A stretch of 35,993 nt of DNA from Bacteroides gallinarum DSM 18171 = JCM 13658 (GTDB lineage: Bacteria; Bacteroidota; Bacteroidia; Bacteroidales; Bacteroidaceae), in the NCBI RefSeq assembly GCF_000374365.1, contig NZ_KB894144.1, positions 1 to 35,993 of the forward strand. Direction: 5' to 3'. The position numbers and the translations under genes are program-made. Below, piece by piece: positions 23,266 through 31,577 of the stretch. The notes beneath the pieces were generated by a model that saw only the letters and a program-made list of their open reading frames with translations, searched no databases and was not told where the DNA came from. The first letter of the stretch is position 1, and every line of letters begins with the position of its first letter.

Positions 23266-24587
23266 GACGTACGATTGTATCTTTCCTAATCGCTCTGTGC
23301 GCTGTGTTTGCTGTCCAGGCACAGCCTGCACCTATCTATACCTTGAAGTCCTGCCTGGAACAGGGATTGCTGAACAACTATTCCCTGCGCATCACTCGTA
23401 ACGAACAGCAGGTAAGCAAGAACAACGCTACCCTTGCCAATGCCGGCTACCTGCCCACCGTCGAGCTGTCTGCCGGTTACGAGGGGACATTGGATAATAC
23501 GGAAACGAAGCTGCGCGCCACCGGTGCAACCACCAAGGACAATGGTGTGTTCGACCAGACGGTCGATGCCGGCATCAACCTGAGCTGGACTATCTTCGAC
23601 GGTTTCAACATCACTGCCGAATACCAGAAGCTGAAGGAACTGGAACGGCAGGGCGAAACCAGTACCCGCATCGCCATAGAGGACTTGATAGCCAATATCG
23701 CCGCCGAATACTACAATTACGTACAGCACAAAATCCGCCTGAAGAACTTCCGCTACGCCGTATCGCTCTCCAAGGAACGCCTGCGTATCGTGGAGGAGCG
23801 TTACCACATCGGTAACTTCTCCCGCCTAGACTACCAGCAGGCGAAGGTGGACTTCAATGCCGACAGTGCGCAATACATGAAACAGCAGGAGTTGCTGCAT
23901 ACCTCGCGTATCCAACTGAACGAGCTTATGGCGAGCGAAGATGTAGACCGTCCCTTCATCATCGAGGACAGCCTTATCAACGTAAGTGCCCAACTGGACT
24001 TCGAGGAGCTTTGGAACGCCACCCTGCAGGCCAACTCGTCTTTGCTGAAAGCCGAACAGAACAATACCCTGGCACGCCTGGATTACAAGCAGGTCTGCTC
24101 GCGCGATTATCCGTACGTAAAGATGAACGGTGGTTACGGCTATACCTTCAATAAATACGATATTTCCGCCAACAGCCGCCGCAGCAACCTCGGGCTGAAC
24201 TTCGGCGTTACCGTAGGGTTCAACCTTTTCGACGGCAACCGCCGCCGCGAACGCCGCAACGCCCGCATCGCAGTGCAGAATGCCCGCCTGGAACGGGAGC
24301 AGTTGGAGCTGACGCTGCGCGCCGACCTGAGTAACCTGTGGCAAGCCTACCAGAACAATCTCCAGATGTTGAAACTGGAACGCCAAAACCTTGTAGCAGC
24401 CAAGGAGAACCACGAAATCGCCATGGAGCGCTACATGCTCGGCAACCTTTCGGGTATCGAGATGCGCGAGGCGCAAAAGAGCTTGCTGGATGCCGAAGAA
24501 CGTATCCTGTCGGCAGAGTACGACACCAAGCTATGCGAAATTTCCTTGCTGCAAATCAGCGGGAGGGTAGAAAAGTATTTAGAATAA
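23262..24587 (+). CDS. TolC-family outer-membrane efflux channel
   Basis: Outer-membrane factor of 441 residues that completes the RND system. The signal peptide is MRRTIVSFLIALCAVFAVQAQ. Two repeats of the OEP type follow, each beginning with a helix pair and beta segment: YTLKSCLEQGLLNNYSLRI at residues 26-44, and the second half near LDFEELWNATLQANSSLLKA. Strand segments such as INLSWTIFDGFN and VTVGFNLFDGNRR show the usual G-W/F-x-L-F-D-G pattern of the barrel. Long helices of the periplasmic tunnel end with SLLDAEERILSAEYDTKL. There is no lipobox cysteine. The start codon overlaps the pump stop codon. Confidence 0.94.
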   Translation: MRRTIVSFLIALCAVFAVQAQPAPIYTLKSCLEQGLLNNYSLRITRNEQQVSKNNATLANAGYLPTVELSAGYEGTLDNTETKLRATGATTKDNGVFDQTVDAGINLSWTIFDGFNITAEYQKLKELERQGETSTRIAIEDLIANIAAEYYNYVQHKIRLKNFRYAVSLSKERLRIVEERYHIGNFSRLDYQQAKVDFNADSAQYMKQQELLHTSRIQLNELMASEDVDRPFIIEDSLINVSAQLDFEELWNATLQANSSLLKAEQNNTLARLDYKQVCSRDYPYVKMNGGYGYTFNKYDISANSRRSNLGLNFGVTVGFNLFDGNRRRERRNARIAVQNARLEREQLELTLRADLSNLWQAYQNNLQMLKLERQNLVAAKENHEIAMERYMLGNLSGIEMREAQKSLLDAEERILSAEYDTKLCEISLLQISGRVEKYLE

Positions 24588-24653
24588 ATATATAAATCAC
24601 AATATTTACTCTCTTAAAAACAAATATTACTATTCTCTCTATAGAGTTTTCTC

Positions 24654-24661
24654 TACTTTTG
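24654..24661 (+). promoter_or_regulatory. -7 promoter element of the pectate lyase gene
   Basis: TACTTTTG matches TAnnTTTG exactly, 29 bp upstream of the ATG. A 10-bp palindrome CTCTATAGAG (24637-24646) lies between the -7 and -33 positions and could be an operator. Confidence 0.55.
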
Positions 24662-24690
24662 TTCGCAAAGAAACTCGAAACGTCAATAGT

Positions 24691-25815
24691 ATGAAACGAA
24701 CAATTCTCTTCTGTGCATTGCTCGCCCTTCTCACGGGGGCCAATGCACAGGAGGCAACCAACTACAAGGAAAAACATCCCTATAAGGATTGGGTGAAGTT
24801 AGCTCCCAAACTGGACAACGCTTTCTTCGCCACTCCCGAAGCGATTCGTATCGCCGACAATGTATTGCTCTACCAGCAAACGACCGGCGGCTGGCCCAAA
24901 AACATCTATATGCCCGCCGAACTGACTGCCGATGAGTATAAGAAAGCCCTTGCTGCGAAAGATGATGTCAACCAAAGCACTATCGACAATAACGCTACGA
25001 GTACGGAAATCCGTTATCTTTCCCGTATTTATCTGACCACCAATATAGAGAAATACAAAGATGCCGCCTTAGAGGGTATACGCTACATACTGAAAGCACA
25101 ATACCCCAATGGCGGTTGGCCTCAATTTTGGCCGCGTCCCAAAGGCTATTATACCCACATCACCTACAACGACAACGCAATGGTAAACGTTATGAACCTG
25201 TTGTGTGATGTTTACAATAGGAAAGCCCCGTACACTTATGTACCGGACACTCTTTGCCAACGTGCCCGGGTCGCATTCGACAAAGGTGTGGAGTGTATTC
25301 TTAACACTCAGGTAAAGCAAAACGGCAAACTGACAGTGTGGTGTGCCCAGCATGACGCACACACCCTTACCCCCGCCAAAGCCCGTGCCTACGAACTTCC
25401 CTCACTCAGCGGAGCCGAGTCGGCCAACATCGTCCTATTACTGATGTCTATCCCTGACCCGTCGCCCGAAATCATAGCTTCCGTAGAAGCTGCTGTCGCA
25501 TGGTTCAAGGCAAATAAAATAACGGGTATCATGCGTGAGAACTTCATTAACAGCGAAGGGAAAAAAGACTATCGAATGATTCCATGTCCGCAGGACGACT
25601 ATCCTTGTCCCGTACTTTGGGCACGTTTCTACACTCTCGAAGACAACCGTCCTTTCTTCTGCGACCGAGACGGCGTGAAGAAGTACGATATTTCCGAAAT
25701 AGGCTATGAACGCCGTACCGGCTACAGTTGGTACAACAATGCCGGACTGAAAGTGCTGAAAAAGTACGAAGAATGGAAAAAACGAATGCCGGCAAAGGTA
25801 TCTGCAAAGGAATAG
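24691..25815 (+). CDS. Secreted pectate lyase, polysaccharide lyase family 10
   Basis: Periplasmic or extracellular enzyme of 374 residues that cleaves polygalacturonate by beta-elimination. The signal peptide is MKRTILFCALLALLTGANAQ. The remainder is the compact (alpha/alpha) toroid of family 10 (PF09492) with the conserved blocks LLYQQTTGGWPKNIYMP, STIDNNATSTEIRYLSRIY, YPNGGWPQFWP, ITYNDNAMVNVMNLL and VWCAQHDAHTLTPAKARAYE. No lipobox or sorting domain is visible. It is a single gene with its own promoter and a shared terminator. It is not part of a local polysaccharide-utilisation locus, so regulation would come from elsewhere or from the palindrome in its promoter. Confidence 0.9.
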   Translation: MKRTILFCALLALLTGANAQEATNYKEKHPYKDWVKLAPKLDNAFFATPEAIRIADNVLLYQQTTGGWPKNIYMPAELTADEYKKALAAKDDVNQSTIDNNATSTEIRYLSRIYLTTNIEKYKDAALEGIRYILKAQYPNGGWPQFWPRPKGYYTHITYNDNAMVNVMNLLCDVYNRKAPYTYVPDTLCQRARVAFDKGVECILNTQVKQNGKLTVWCAQHDAHTLTPAKARAYELPSLSGAESANIVLLLMSIPDPSPEIIASVEAAVAWFKANKITGIMRENFINSEGKKDYRMIPCPQDDYPCPVLWARFYTLEDNRPFFCDRDGVKKYDISEIGYERRTGYSWYNNAGLKVLKKYEEWKKRMPAKVSAKE

Positions 25816-25872
25816 GAACACGGACAGCACACATCAGCGCCCCACTTTGATAGAAAACTCATCAAATAAAAC

Positions 25873-25904
25873 AGAGCCGCCGGAGAAGTAATCCCGGCGG
25901 CTCT
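25873..25904. terminator. Bidirectional terminator between pectate lyase and fumarase
   Basis: AGAGCCGCCGG (25873-25883) pairs perfectly with CCGGCGGCTCT (25894-25904), loop of 10 nt. T-rich sequence follows on the minus strand (GTTTTATTTG) and a weaker one on the plus strand (CGTTCTTATG). It serves both converging genes. Confidence 0.85.
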
Positions 25905-25929
25905 CGTTCTTATGCAATCTTACTAATGC

Positions 25930-27570
25930 TTATTTACTGCAATTCCACGGCTTCAATTGCTTGAAGAAGTCGTTGCCCTTGTCGTCTACCAGGATGAATG
26001 CGGGGAAGTCTTCCACTTCGATTTTCCAGATAGCCTCCATACCGAGTTCGGGATATTCCACGCACTCGATGCTCTTGATGTTGTTCTGCGCCAGGATAGC
26101 GGCAGGCCCGCCGATAGAGCCGAGATAGAAACCTCCGTACTTCTTGCAGGCGTCCGTAACCTGCTGGCTGCGGTTACCCTTGGCAAGCATAATCATGCTG
26201 CCGCCGTGGCTTTGGAACAGGTCTACATACGGGTCCATACGGCCGGCAGTAGTCGGGCCCATTGAGCCGCAAGCCATACCCTGCGGGGTCTTGGCAGGAC
26301 CGGCATAGTAGATAGGATGGTCTTTGATATACTGCGGCAAGTCCTCACCGCGGTCCAGGCGCTCTTTCAGCTTGGCATGGGCGATGTCGCGTCCTACGAT
26401 AATCGTACCGTTCAGGGACAGGCGGGTAGAAACCGGATACTTGGTCAGCTCTTTCAGGATATCTTTCATCGGCTGGTTCAGGTCGATTTTCACTACATCG
26501 CCCTCGCCCGCCTTGCGGAGTTCGGCAGGGATAAGCTCGCCCGGATTGCTGTCGAGCTTCTCAATCCAGATACCTTCCTTATTGATTTTACACTTGATGT
26601 TACGGTCAGCAGAGCAGGAAACGCCCAAACCCACAGGACAGGAGGCACCATGACGCGGCAGGCGGATGATGCGTACATCGTGAGCCAGGTACTTGCCGCC
26701 GAACTGTGCGCCGAGTCCGATTTTGTGAGCTTCCGCCAATACTTGTTTTTCCAATTCCACGTCGCGGAAAGCGCGGCCGAACTCATTGCCCGTAGTAGGC
26801 AGGTTGTCGTAGAAATGGGTGGAAGCCAGCTTCACCGTCAGTAGGTTCTTCTCGGCGGAAGTTCCTCCGATAACGAAGGCTATGTGGTAGGGAGGACATG
26901 CGGCCGTGCCCAGCGTCTTTATCTTTTCGATAAGGAACGGAACCAGTGTCCCGGGATTCAGGATAGCTTTCGTCTCCTGATAGAGATAAGTCTTGTTGGC
27001 AGAACCGCCGCCCTTGGTAACGCAAAGGAACTCATACTCCATGCCTTCGGTAGCTTCGATGTCAATCTGGGCCGGAAGGTTGCACTTCGTGTTCACTTCG
27101 TCGTACATATTGAGAGGGGCGTTCTGGGAATAACGCAGGTTCTCTTCCGTATATGTTTTGTAGACGCCGAGCGAGAGAGCTTCCTCATCGCAGTAGCCCG
27201 TCCACACCTGTTGTCCTTTTTCACCGTGGATGATAGCCGTACCCGTGTCCTGGCAGAAAGGCAGCACGCCTTTGGAGGCAACTTCGGCATTGCGCAGGAA
27301 AGTCAAAGCTACATATTTGTCGTTGTCGCTTGCCTCGGGGTCGCTCAAAATCTTGGCGACCTGCTCGTTGTGCGAACGGCGCAACATAAACGAAACGTCG
27401 CGGAAAGCCGCATTAGCCATTGCGGTAAGCCCTTCCTTTTCGATTTTCAGGATAGGTTTTCCTTCAAACTCGCTTACGGATACATAGTCTTTTGTAAGCA
27501 GATAATACTCGGTTGTATCTTTACCCTTCTCGAACATGGGCTGATACTTGAACGGAGGTGTTGTTGCCAT
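25930..27570 (-). CDS. Class I iron-sulfur fumarate hydratase
   Basis: Enzyme of 546 residues that interconverts fumarate and malate; in Bacteroides this serves the branch of fermentation leading to succinate and propionate. It is the single-chain, oxygen-sensitive form: N-terminal alpha region (about 1-330) with [11 protein letters not shown], and C-terminal beta region with [19 protein letters not shown] and [24 protein letters not shown]. Cys106, Cys225 and Cys319 are spaced 119 and 94 apart, the same spacing as I recall for the three [4Fe-4S] ligands of the Leishmania enzyme. It has its own promoter and shares a terminator with the pectate lyase. Confidence 0.96.
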   Translation of the reverse strand: MATTPPFKYQPMFEKGKDTTEYYLLTKDYVSVSEFEGKPILKIEKEGLTAMANAAFRDVSFMLRRSHNEQVAKILSDPEASDNDKYVALTFLRNAEVASKGVLPFCQDTGTAIIHGEKGQQVWTGYCDEEALSLGVYKTYTEENLRYSQNAPLNMYDEVNTKCNLPAQIDIEATEGMEYEFLCVTKGGGSANKTYLYQETKAILNPGTLVPFLIEKIKTLGTAACPPYHIAFVIGGTSAEKNLLTVKLASTHFYDNLPTTGNEFGRAFRDVELEKQVLAEAHKIGLGAQFGGKYLAHDVRIIRLPRHGASCPVGLGVSCSADRNIKCKINKEGIWIEKLDSNPGELIPAELRKAGEGDVVKIDLNQPMKDILKELTKYPVSTRLSLNGTIIVGRDIAHAKLKERLDRGEDLPQYIKDHPIYYAGPAKTPQGMACGSMGPTTAGRMDPYVDLFQSHGGSMIMLAKGNRSQQVTDACKKYGGFYLGSIGGPAAILAQNNIKSIECVEYPELGMEAIWKIEVEDFPAFILVDDKGNDFFKQLKPWNCSK

Positions 27571-27609
27571 AATTACTTGTTCATTTAATGTTTAAAGTGA
27601 TTCGTGACA

Positions 27610-27617
27610 CAAAGGTA
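27610..27617 (-). promoter_or_regulatory. -7 promoter element of the fumarase gene
   Basis: On the minus strand TACCTTTG matches TAnnTTTG exactly, 39 bp upstream of the start. The -33 region is AT-rich without a clear TTTG. Confidence 0.6.
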
Positions 27618-27651
27618 GCAACTATTATTGAAATATTTCTTTAATTAGGGT

Positions 27652-27688
27652 GAAAAAACAAGGCTGCCTCCCCCTGCACCGGCATGCC
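27652..27688 (-). terminator. Rho-independent terminator of the DUF4954 gene
   Basis: On the minus strand GGCATGCC (27688-27681) pairs with GGCAGCC (27668-27662) with one bulged A. TTGTTTTTTC follows directly. It lies 20 bp after the stop codon. Confidence 0.65.
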
Positions 27689-27707
27689 GTCGCCACACCG
27701 CCCTCTG

Positions 27708-29693
27708 TCAACGCACTTTCCGCATACGTCCTATCAGCTCATCGCCCAGCGCAGTCTTTACCTCGATATGTTTCAATACGGCGGTTACAAACGGATTGCT
27801 CTCGAAGTCACCGCGCACCTGTTCGAAGTCGAGCTCTTTCTCGAGGCGCGAACCGTCGGCGCCGAAGCCGGTCATGGAAGCCAGGGAGAATTCCTTCTTG
27901 GCATCCTCGTAGACCATACGGTCCAGGCCTACAACGGCCTCTTTCCACTTCTCGACGATATGGATGACGTCGTCCGCCGTTATGTTTGCGGGATTGATGC
28001 CATAGAACTCCTCCAACTTGTCGTATGCCCATGTCCATTCGTAAGTATAGTAGTTTTGGTGCATCCGCTCAAATTCGGCGTTGATATGTTTCAGGCGGTT
28101 GACCGTACCGGATTCGATACCGTCTATCAGCGTGTCTATTTCGCTTTTGGGGGCTATCAACCCGGAAATATCCACCCACTCGCCACTGCCGATAGGGGTA
28201 TCGGGAGTAAGGCGGGCACGTATTTCCTCGTTGTTCCGGAAGTCGATATTCTCCAAACGTTTGATTACCGAGTTGCCGAGGAACTTGTGGATAGCGATTT
28301 CGTAGAAACGGATGCCCTTCACCAATGCAGAATTGCGTATCTTGGCACTGTGGAAGGAATAGATGTCGGACAGTTCACCCGAAGCGTAGCGCAGGTTTTT
28401 CAGCGTTTCCCTCCCCTTGAACATCTTCTGTACGGTATAGGGACTCAAAAGGTTGTAGTTGATGAAGTCCAGTTTGTTGGTATCGGTGCGCCGGTCGCGC
28501 TTTGGCCATTTCTGGGCATCGCGGATAGTGCCTACGCTTCGCAGGTTGACACCCGGTACGAGGTAGGTGGTGTTGTTCTGCTCTATCAAATAAGAGAAGG
28601 GCAGGTTGGAAGTATCGGAATGGTTAACGTGACGTCCCATAACGAGGGAGAACGCCCCTACCCTTGCAGGCCACAGGATGTAAGAGTCGGAAGTGGTCTT
28701 GGCTCCACGTTCCAGCGTTCCCTGGTGGATAGGGCCGAGTTTGTACATGTGGTTGCTCTGGTTGGAACCGGAACCGGCATTCATAAAGGAGAACATGCCG
28801 GCTATGAGCAAAGTGGATTTATGATGCGTCACCGTATAAGGCCCGGCAAAAATGGCACAGGCTTCACCGTTTTCGCCCTGGCAGTTGCTGAAGAACAGGG
28901 AATCAGAAGCAGAGTAGTTATGCCCCAACTTACAGGCTTGCCCCACGAAACAACGGGTAAGCATGGCGCCGTCGTCCACGCACGACCCGGAGGATATGAT
29001 AAAGTTATCGCAAATGACGCCATGCCCTATATGTACAGGTGCTACTTCGTTACTGTTGATACTGCCGTTGTACAGGCGGCACGTGCCGCAAATGTGGCAG
29101 TAGTCGCCGATACGCACGTTTTCGATAGAGCCGGTATTGAGTATCATTACATGGCTGCCGATAGAACCGACAGCGGAGGCATGCTTATTGGAGTAGAAAT
29201 CGGTAATTTCCTTCATCCGCGCAATCAGCTCCGGGCGGTGACGGTAAAGTGCCATGATATAGGCTTGGTGGGCGGAGAGTTTATCGCTGATAAGCACTTC
29301 ACGGCCGCCTGTCTCGTTCAGCACCGACACCTCTACGCCGTTACCGAACTTGGACAACCCGTCTACGAGGATAATATCCACATTCTCGATGAAGGTATCG
29401 TGTCCGATTTCATAATTGGCAATATAGTTCTGGATATTCTCAATGCAGCAGTTATCGCCCACTGTTACATTATGGAGTGTTACGTGCCGCAAGCCGGAAT
29501 GTTTCTTTATTCCGCCCGGCAAAGTAAATTCCGACCGGAACACTCCCAAACGTACCTCGCCCGAGAAGCGGGTATGATACACGAATTCCGTTGAAAACTC
29601 TTCTGCAACAGTTACTTTCCCCCAATCATCTGCCAGGCACGACTGGCTCTTCAACCGGAGTACTTCGTCTTCGGTCAAGTTTCTATAAGTCAT
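27708..29693 (-). CDS. DUF4954 family protein with left-handed beta-helix
   Basis: Protein of 661 residues, conserved in Bacteroidales as DUF4954 (PF16314); function unknown. Residues about 70-380 show the hexapeptide periodicity of a left-handed beta-helix (HVTLHNVTVGDNCCIENI, GSIENVRIGDYCHICGTCRL, GAMLTRCFVGQACKLGHNY), as in acyl- and nucleotidyl-transferases. The C-terminal 250 residues are mostly helical and charged (KSEIDTLIDGIESGTVNRLK). There is no signal peptide, so it is probably cytosolic. It lies between hflX and the fumarase gene on the same strand, with a terminator after it. The helix suggests a sugar-nucleotide-related enzyme; that is inference from the fold. Confidence 0.85.
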   Translation of the reverse strand: MTYRNLTEDEVLRLKSQSCLADDWGKVTVAEEFSTEFVYHTRFSGEVRLGVFRSEFTLPGGIKKHSGLRHVTLHNVTVGDNCCIENIQNYIANYEIGHDTFIENVDIILVDGLSKFGNGVEVSVLNETGGREVLISDKLSAHQAYIMALYRHRPELIARMKEITDFYSNKHASAVGSIGSHVMILNTGSIENVRIGDYCHICGTCRLYNGSINSNEVAPVHIGHGVICDNFIISSGSCVDDGAMLTRCFVGQACKLGHNYSASDSLFFSNCQGENGEACAIFAGPYTVTHHKSTLLIAGMFSFMNAGSGSNQSNHMYKLGPIHQGTLERGAKTTSDSYILWPARVGAFSLVMGRHVNHSDTSNLPFSYLIEQNNTTYLVPGVNLRSVGTIRDAQKWPKRDRRTDTNKLDFINYNLLSPYTVQKMFKGRETLKNLRYASGELSDIYSFHSAKIRNSALVKGIRFYEIAIHKFLGNSVIKRLENIDFRNNEEIRARLTPDTPIGSGEWVDISGLIAPKSEIDTLIDGIESGTVNRLKHINAEFERMHQNYYTYEWTWAYDKLEEFYGINPANITADDVIHIVEKWKEAVVGLDRMVYEDAKKEFSLASMTGFGADGSRLEKELDFEQVRGDFESNPFVTAVLKHIEVKTALGDELIGRMRKVR

Positions 29694-29712
29694 TTCTTAT
29701 CGGTTTTAGTTC

Positions 29713-29784
29713 ACCGCAGGTTACACTGATTTGCACGGATTGCTTTCCTCGATGTTATTCCGTATAAATCGGTGTAATCCGCAG
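29713..29784. repeat. Inverted repeat between hflX and the DUF4954 gene
   Basis: CCGCAGGTTACACTGATTT (29714-29732) and AAATCGGTGTAATCCGCAG (29766-29784) are reverse complements except at a few positions. Shorter matching segments (CACGGA and TCCGTA) continue toward the centre. It may be the hflX terminator or a dispersed repeat, since no T-run follows. Confidence 0.6.
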
Positions 29785-29790
29785 CGAAAG

Positions 29791-31056
29791 TTATTCCTCG
29801 CTTTCGTCGTATGTCTGATAAAGGAAATCGTTATAGGGGTACTTCTGTACGTGCAGTTCTTTTACACGCTGATAAACCACACTCTTCAGTTCCTCTACAT
29901 TAATCCGTTCGCGGGCGGAGATGAAAAGACAGTTGTCTTCCATTTTTGCCATCCACGTCTTCATCAGTTCTTCGAGTGTTAAGTTTTCTTTGGTTCGGGG
30001 GGTAAGGTCGTCTTCCGCTTTCGCCACGTAAGTGTAAGCGTCTATTTTATTGAATACAAGTATCATGGGCTTACCGGATGCGCCGATGTCCGCCAATGTC
30101 TTGTTCACTACTTCTATCTGCTCCTCAAAGTCGGGGTGGGAGATGTCTACGATATGCAACAGCAGGTCGGCTTCGCGCACTTCGTCGAGGGTGGATTTAA
30201 AGGAATCCACCAAGTCGGTAGGCAGCTTGCGGATAAATCCGACCGTGTCGGACAAAAGGAACGGCAGGTTCTCGATGATGACCTTGCGCACCGTAGTATC
30301 CAATGTGGCGAACAGCTTGTTCTCCGCAAAGACTTCGCTTTTGGAAAGCAACGTCATCAGGGTAGATTTTCCGACATTGGTGTACCCCACCAATGCCACA
30401 CGGATAAGGCGGCCGCGGTTCTTACGCTGGGTTGCTTTCTGCTTGTCTATTTCCGCCAGGCGTTCTTTCAACAATGACATACGGTTCAAGATGATACGGC
30501 GGTCCATTTCCAACTGCGTTTCGCCCGGACCGCGCAGACCTACGGAGCCTTTACCGCCACCGGCGCCCGAACCGCCTCCCTGGCGTTCCAGGTGAGTCCA
30601 CAAGCGTTGCAGACGGGGAAGCATGTATTTGTATTGCGCCAGCTCGACCTGGGTCTTTGCATTGGCGGTTTGCGCACGCATGGCAAAGATGTCGAGGATA
30701 AGCGAAGTACGGTCCAGTATCTTGATTTTCAACTCAGCTTCGATATTGCGTATCTGCTTCGCCGAAAGTTCGTCGTCGAAAATCACCATACCGATTTCAC
30801 GCTCCGCTTCTTCTTCGCTACGGATGTATTCTTTTATTTCTTCCAGTTTCCCCTTGCCGACGTACGTCACGGAGTTTGCCTGGTCTAACTTCTGAGTAAA
30901 TCTTTTCACGACTTCCGCCCCGGCTGTCTCAGCCAAGAATGCCAGCTCGTCGAGGTACTCGTTCGTCTTGCGCTCGTCCTGAGCCTTTGTAACAAGACCT
31001 ACCAGTATCGCCGTTTCAACCTGTGCTTCGGAAATTACAAATTCTTTCATTGCCAT
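29791..31056 (-). CDS. hflX: Ribosome-associated GTPase HflX
   Basis: Cytosolic GTPase of 421 residues that binds 50S subunits and is known to split stalled ribosomes under stress. The N-terminal HflX domain has YVGKGKLEEIKEY, VIFDDELSAKQIRNIE and ILDRTSLILDIFA. The glycine-rich linker GGGSGAGGGKGSVGLRGPGE precedes the TQLEMDRR helix. The GTPase part has G1 GYTNVGKST, G3 DTVGFIRKLP, G4 NKID and G5 SAR. An ATG two codons after the first (MKEFVIS) is an alternative start. A perfect promoter lies upstream. Downstream lies the DUF4954 gene after a 97-bp spacer with an inverted repeat. Confidence 0.96.
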   Translation of the reverse strand: MAMKEFVISEAQVETAILVGLVTKAQDERKTNEYLDELAFLAETAGAEVVKRFTQKLDQANSVTYVGKGKLEEIKEYIRSEEEAEREIGMVIFDDELSAKQIRNIEAELKIKILDRTSLILDIFAMRAQTANAKTQVELAQYKYMLPRLQRLWTHLERQGGGSGAGGGKGSVGLRGPGETQLEMDRRIILNRMSLLKERLAEIDKQKATQRKNRGRLIRVALVGYTNVGKSTLMTLLSKSEVFAENKLFATLDTTVRKVIIENLPFLLSDTVGFIRKLPTDLVDSFKSTLDEVREADLLLHIVDISHPDFEEQIEVVNKTLADIGASGKPMILVFNKIDAYTYVAKAEDDLTPRTKENLTLEELMKTWMAKMEDNCLFISARERINVEELKSVVYQRVKELHVQKYPYNDFLYQTYDESEE

Positions 31057-31097
31057 AATCCAACCCTCTCTATTATATCAGTCTATGTTTAGACGCA

Positions 31098-31128
31098 GCA
31101 AATATAAGGAATTTCATAGAATATTCAA
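31098..31128 (-). promoter_or_regulatory. Promoter of hflX
   Basis: On the minus strand TATATTTGC (31106-31098) matches TAnnTTTGC exactly, and TTG (31128-31126) lies 19 bp upstream, giving both elements of the Bacteroides consensus. The start codon is 41 bp downstream. Confidence 0.75.
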
Positions 31129-31190
31129 TATACCGGCAAAAACAAAAAAGAGAAGGTGTCCGGCAAACCGTATCATAGTAATACGAGAAA

Positions 31191-31223
31191 TGCCCAAGCA
31201 TACTGAATTCGTACACTTGGGCA
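31191..31223. terminator. Hairpin, possible terminator
   Basis: TGCCCAAG (31191-31198) pairs with CTTGGGCA (31216-31223) around a 17-nt loop that itself can pair TAC with GTA. On the minus strand it is followed by TTTCTCGTATT. It could end transcription coming from the remnant at 31261 or protect the hflX promoter from read-through. Confidence 0.45.
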
Positions 31224-31260
31224 AGTTCTATTAGAGGTTATTCCTTAAATCGCGTAACGG

Positions 31261-31389
31261 TTATTCTGCATCAGGCAGAACAAAGACTTCTGTAAACGAG
31301 CCATAAGAACCGGCAGAGACAGTGAATGTACCGTTGATACTGATTGTATTGCCGGAAAGAGCACCGTTGCCAACCGCCGTATCCTCCAT
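31261..31389 (-). pseudogene. C-terminal remnant resembling a secreted beta-rich protein
   Basis: The minus-strand frame from the ATG at 31389 to the TAA at 31261-31263 gives about 42 residues: MEDTAV, then GNGALSGNTISINGTFTVS, ending with GSFTEVFVLPDAE. The alternating polar/hydrophobic pattern and the proline-acidic ending look like the last strands of a surface beta-sandwich protein such as those encoded after SusD genes. Upstream the frame is open only back to a TAA at about 31422, so no signal peptide or domain start remains. In another frame an ATG at 31513 opens 80 codons over the same DNA but is not protein-like at its end. I read this as a decayed downstream gene of the SusCD operon; it might instead be a genuine small gene. 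Confidence 0.4.
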
Positions 31390-31487
31390 AATTACTATAA
31401 ACAGCTTGTTTATCCACTGTTATGCTGTTATTGCTCATTACCTTATCGGAAAAGCATTTCCTTATGAACACAAAAACTTTGAAATAG

Positions 31488-31529
31488 AACAAGCGGAAAG
31501 AAAACAAATTCATCTTCCTCCCGCTTGTT
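31488..31529 (-). terminator. Probable terminator after susD
   Basis: AACAAGCGG (31488-31496) pairs with CCGCTTGTT (31521-31529), and weaker pairing continues inward. It lies about 50 bp after the susD-like stop on the minus strand, followed there by CTATTTC. The plus-strand side is also T-rich (TATTTACC), so it may act in both directions. Confidence 0.5.
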
Positions 31530-31577
31530 TATTTACCAAATATGTAATTTAGAATATCGCTAATGATATCATTTTAA

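Noticed and set aside
27684..29594. Open frame of 636 codons on the plus strand opposite the DUF4954 gene
   Set aside because: Antisense shadow; the minus-strand frame shows clear hexapeptide repeats, while this frame has no recognisable features.
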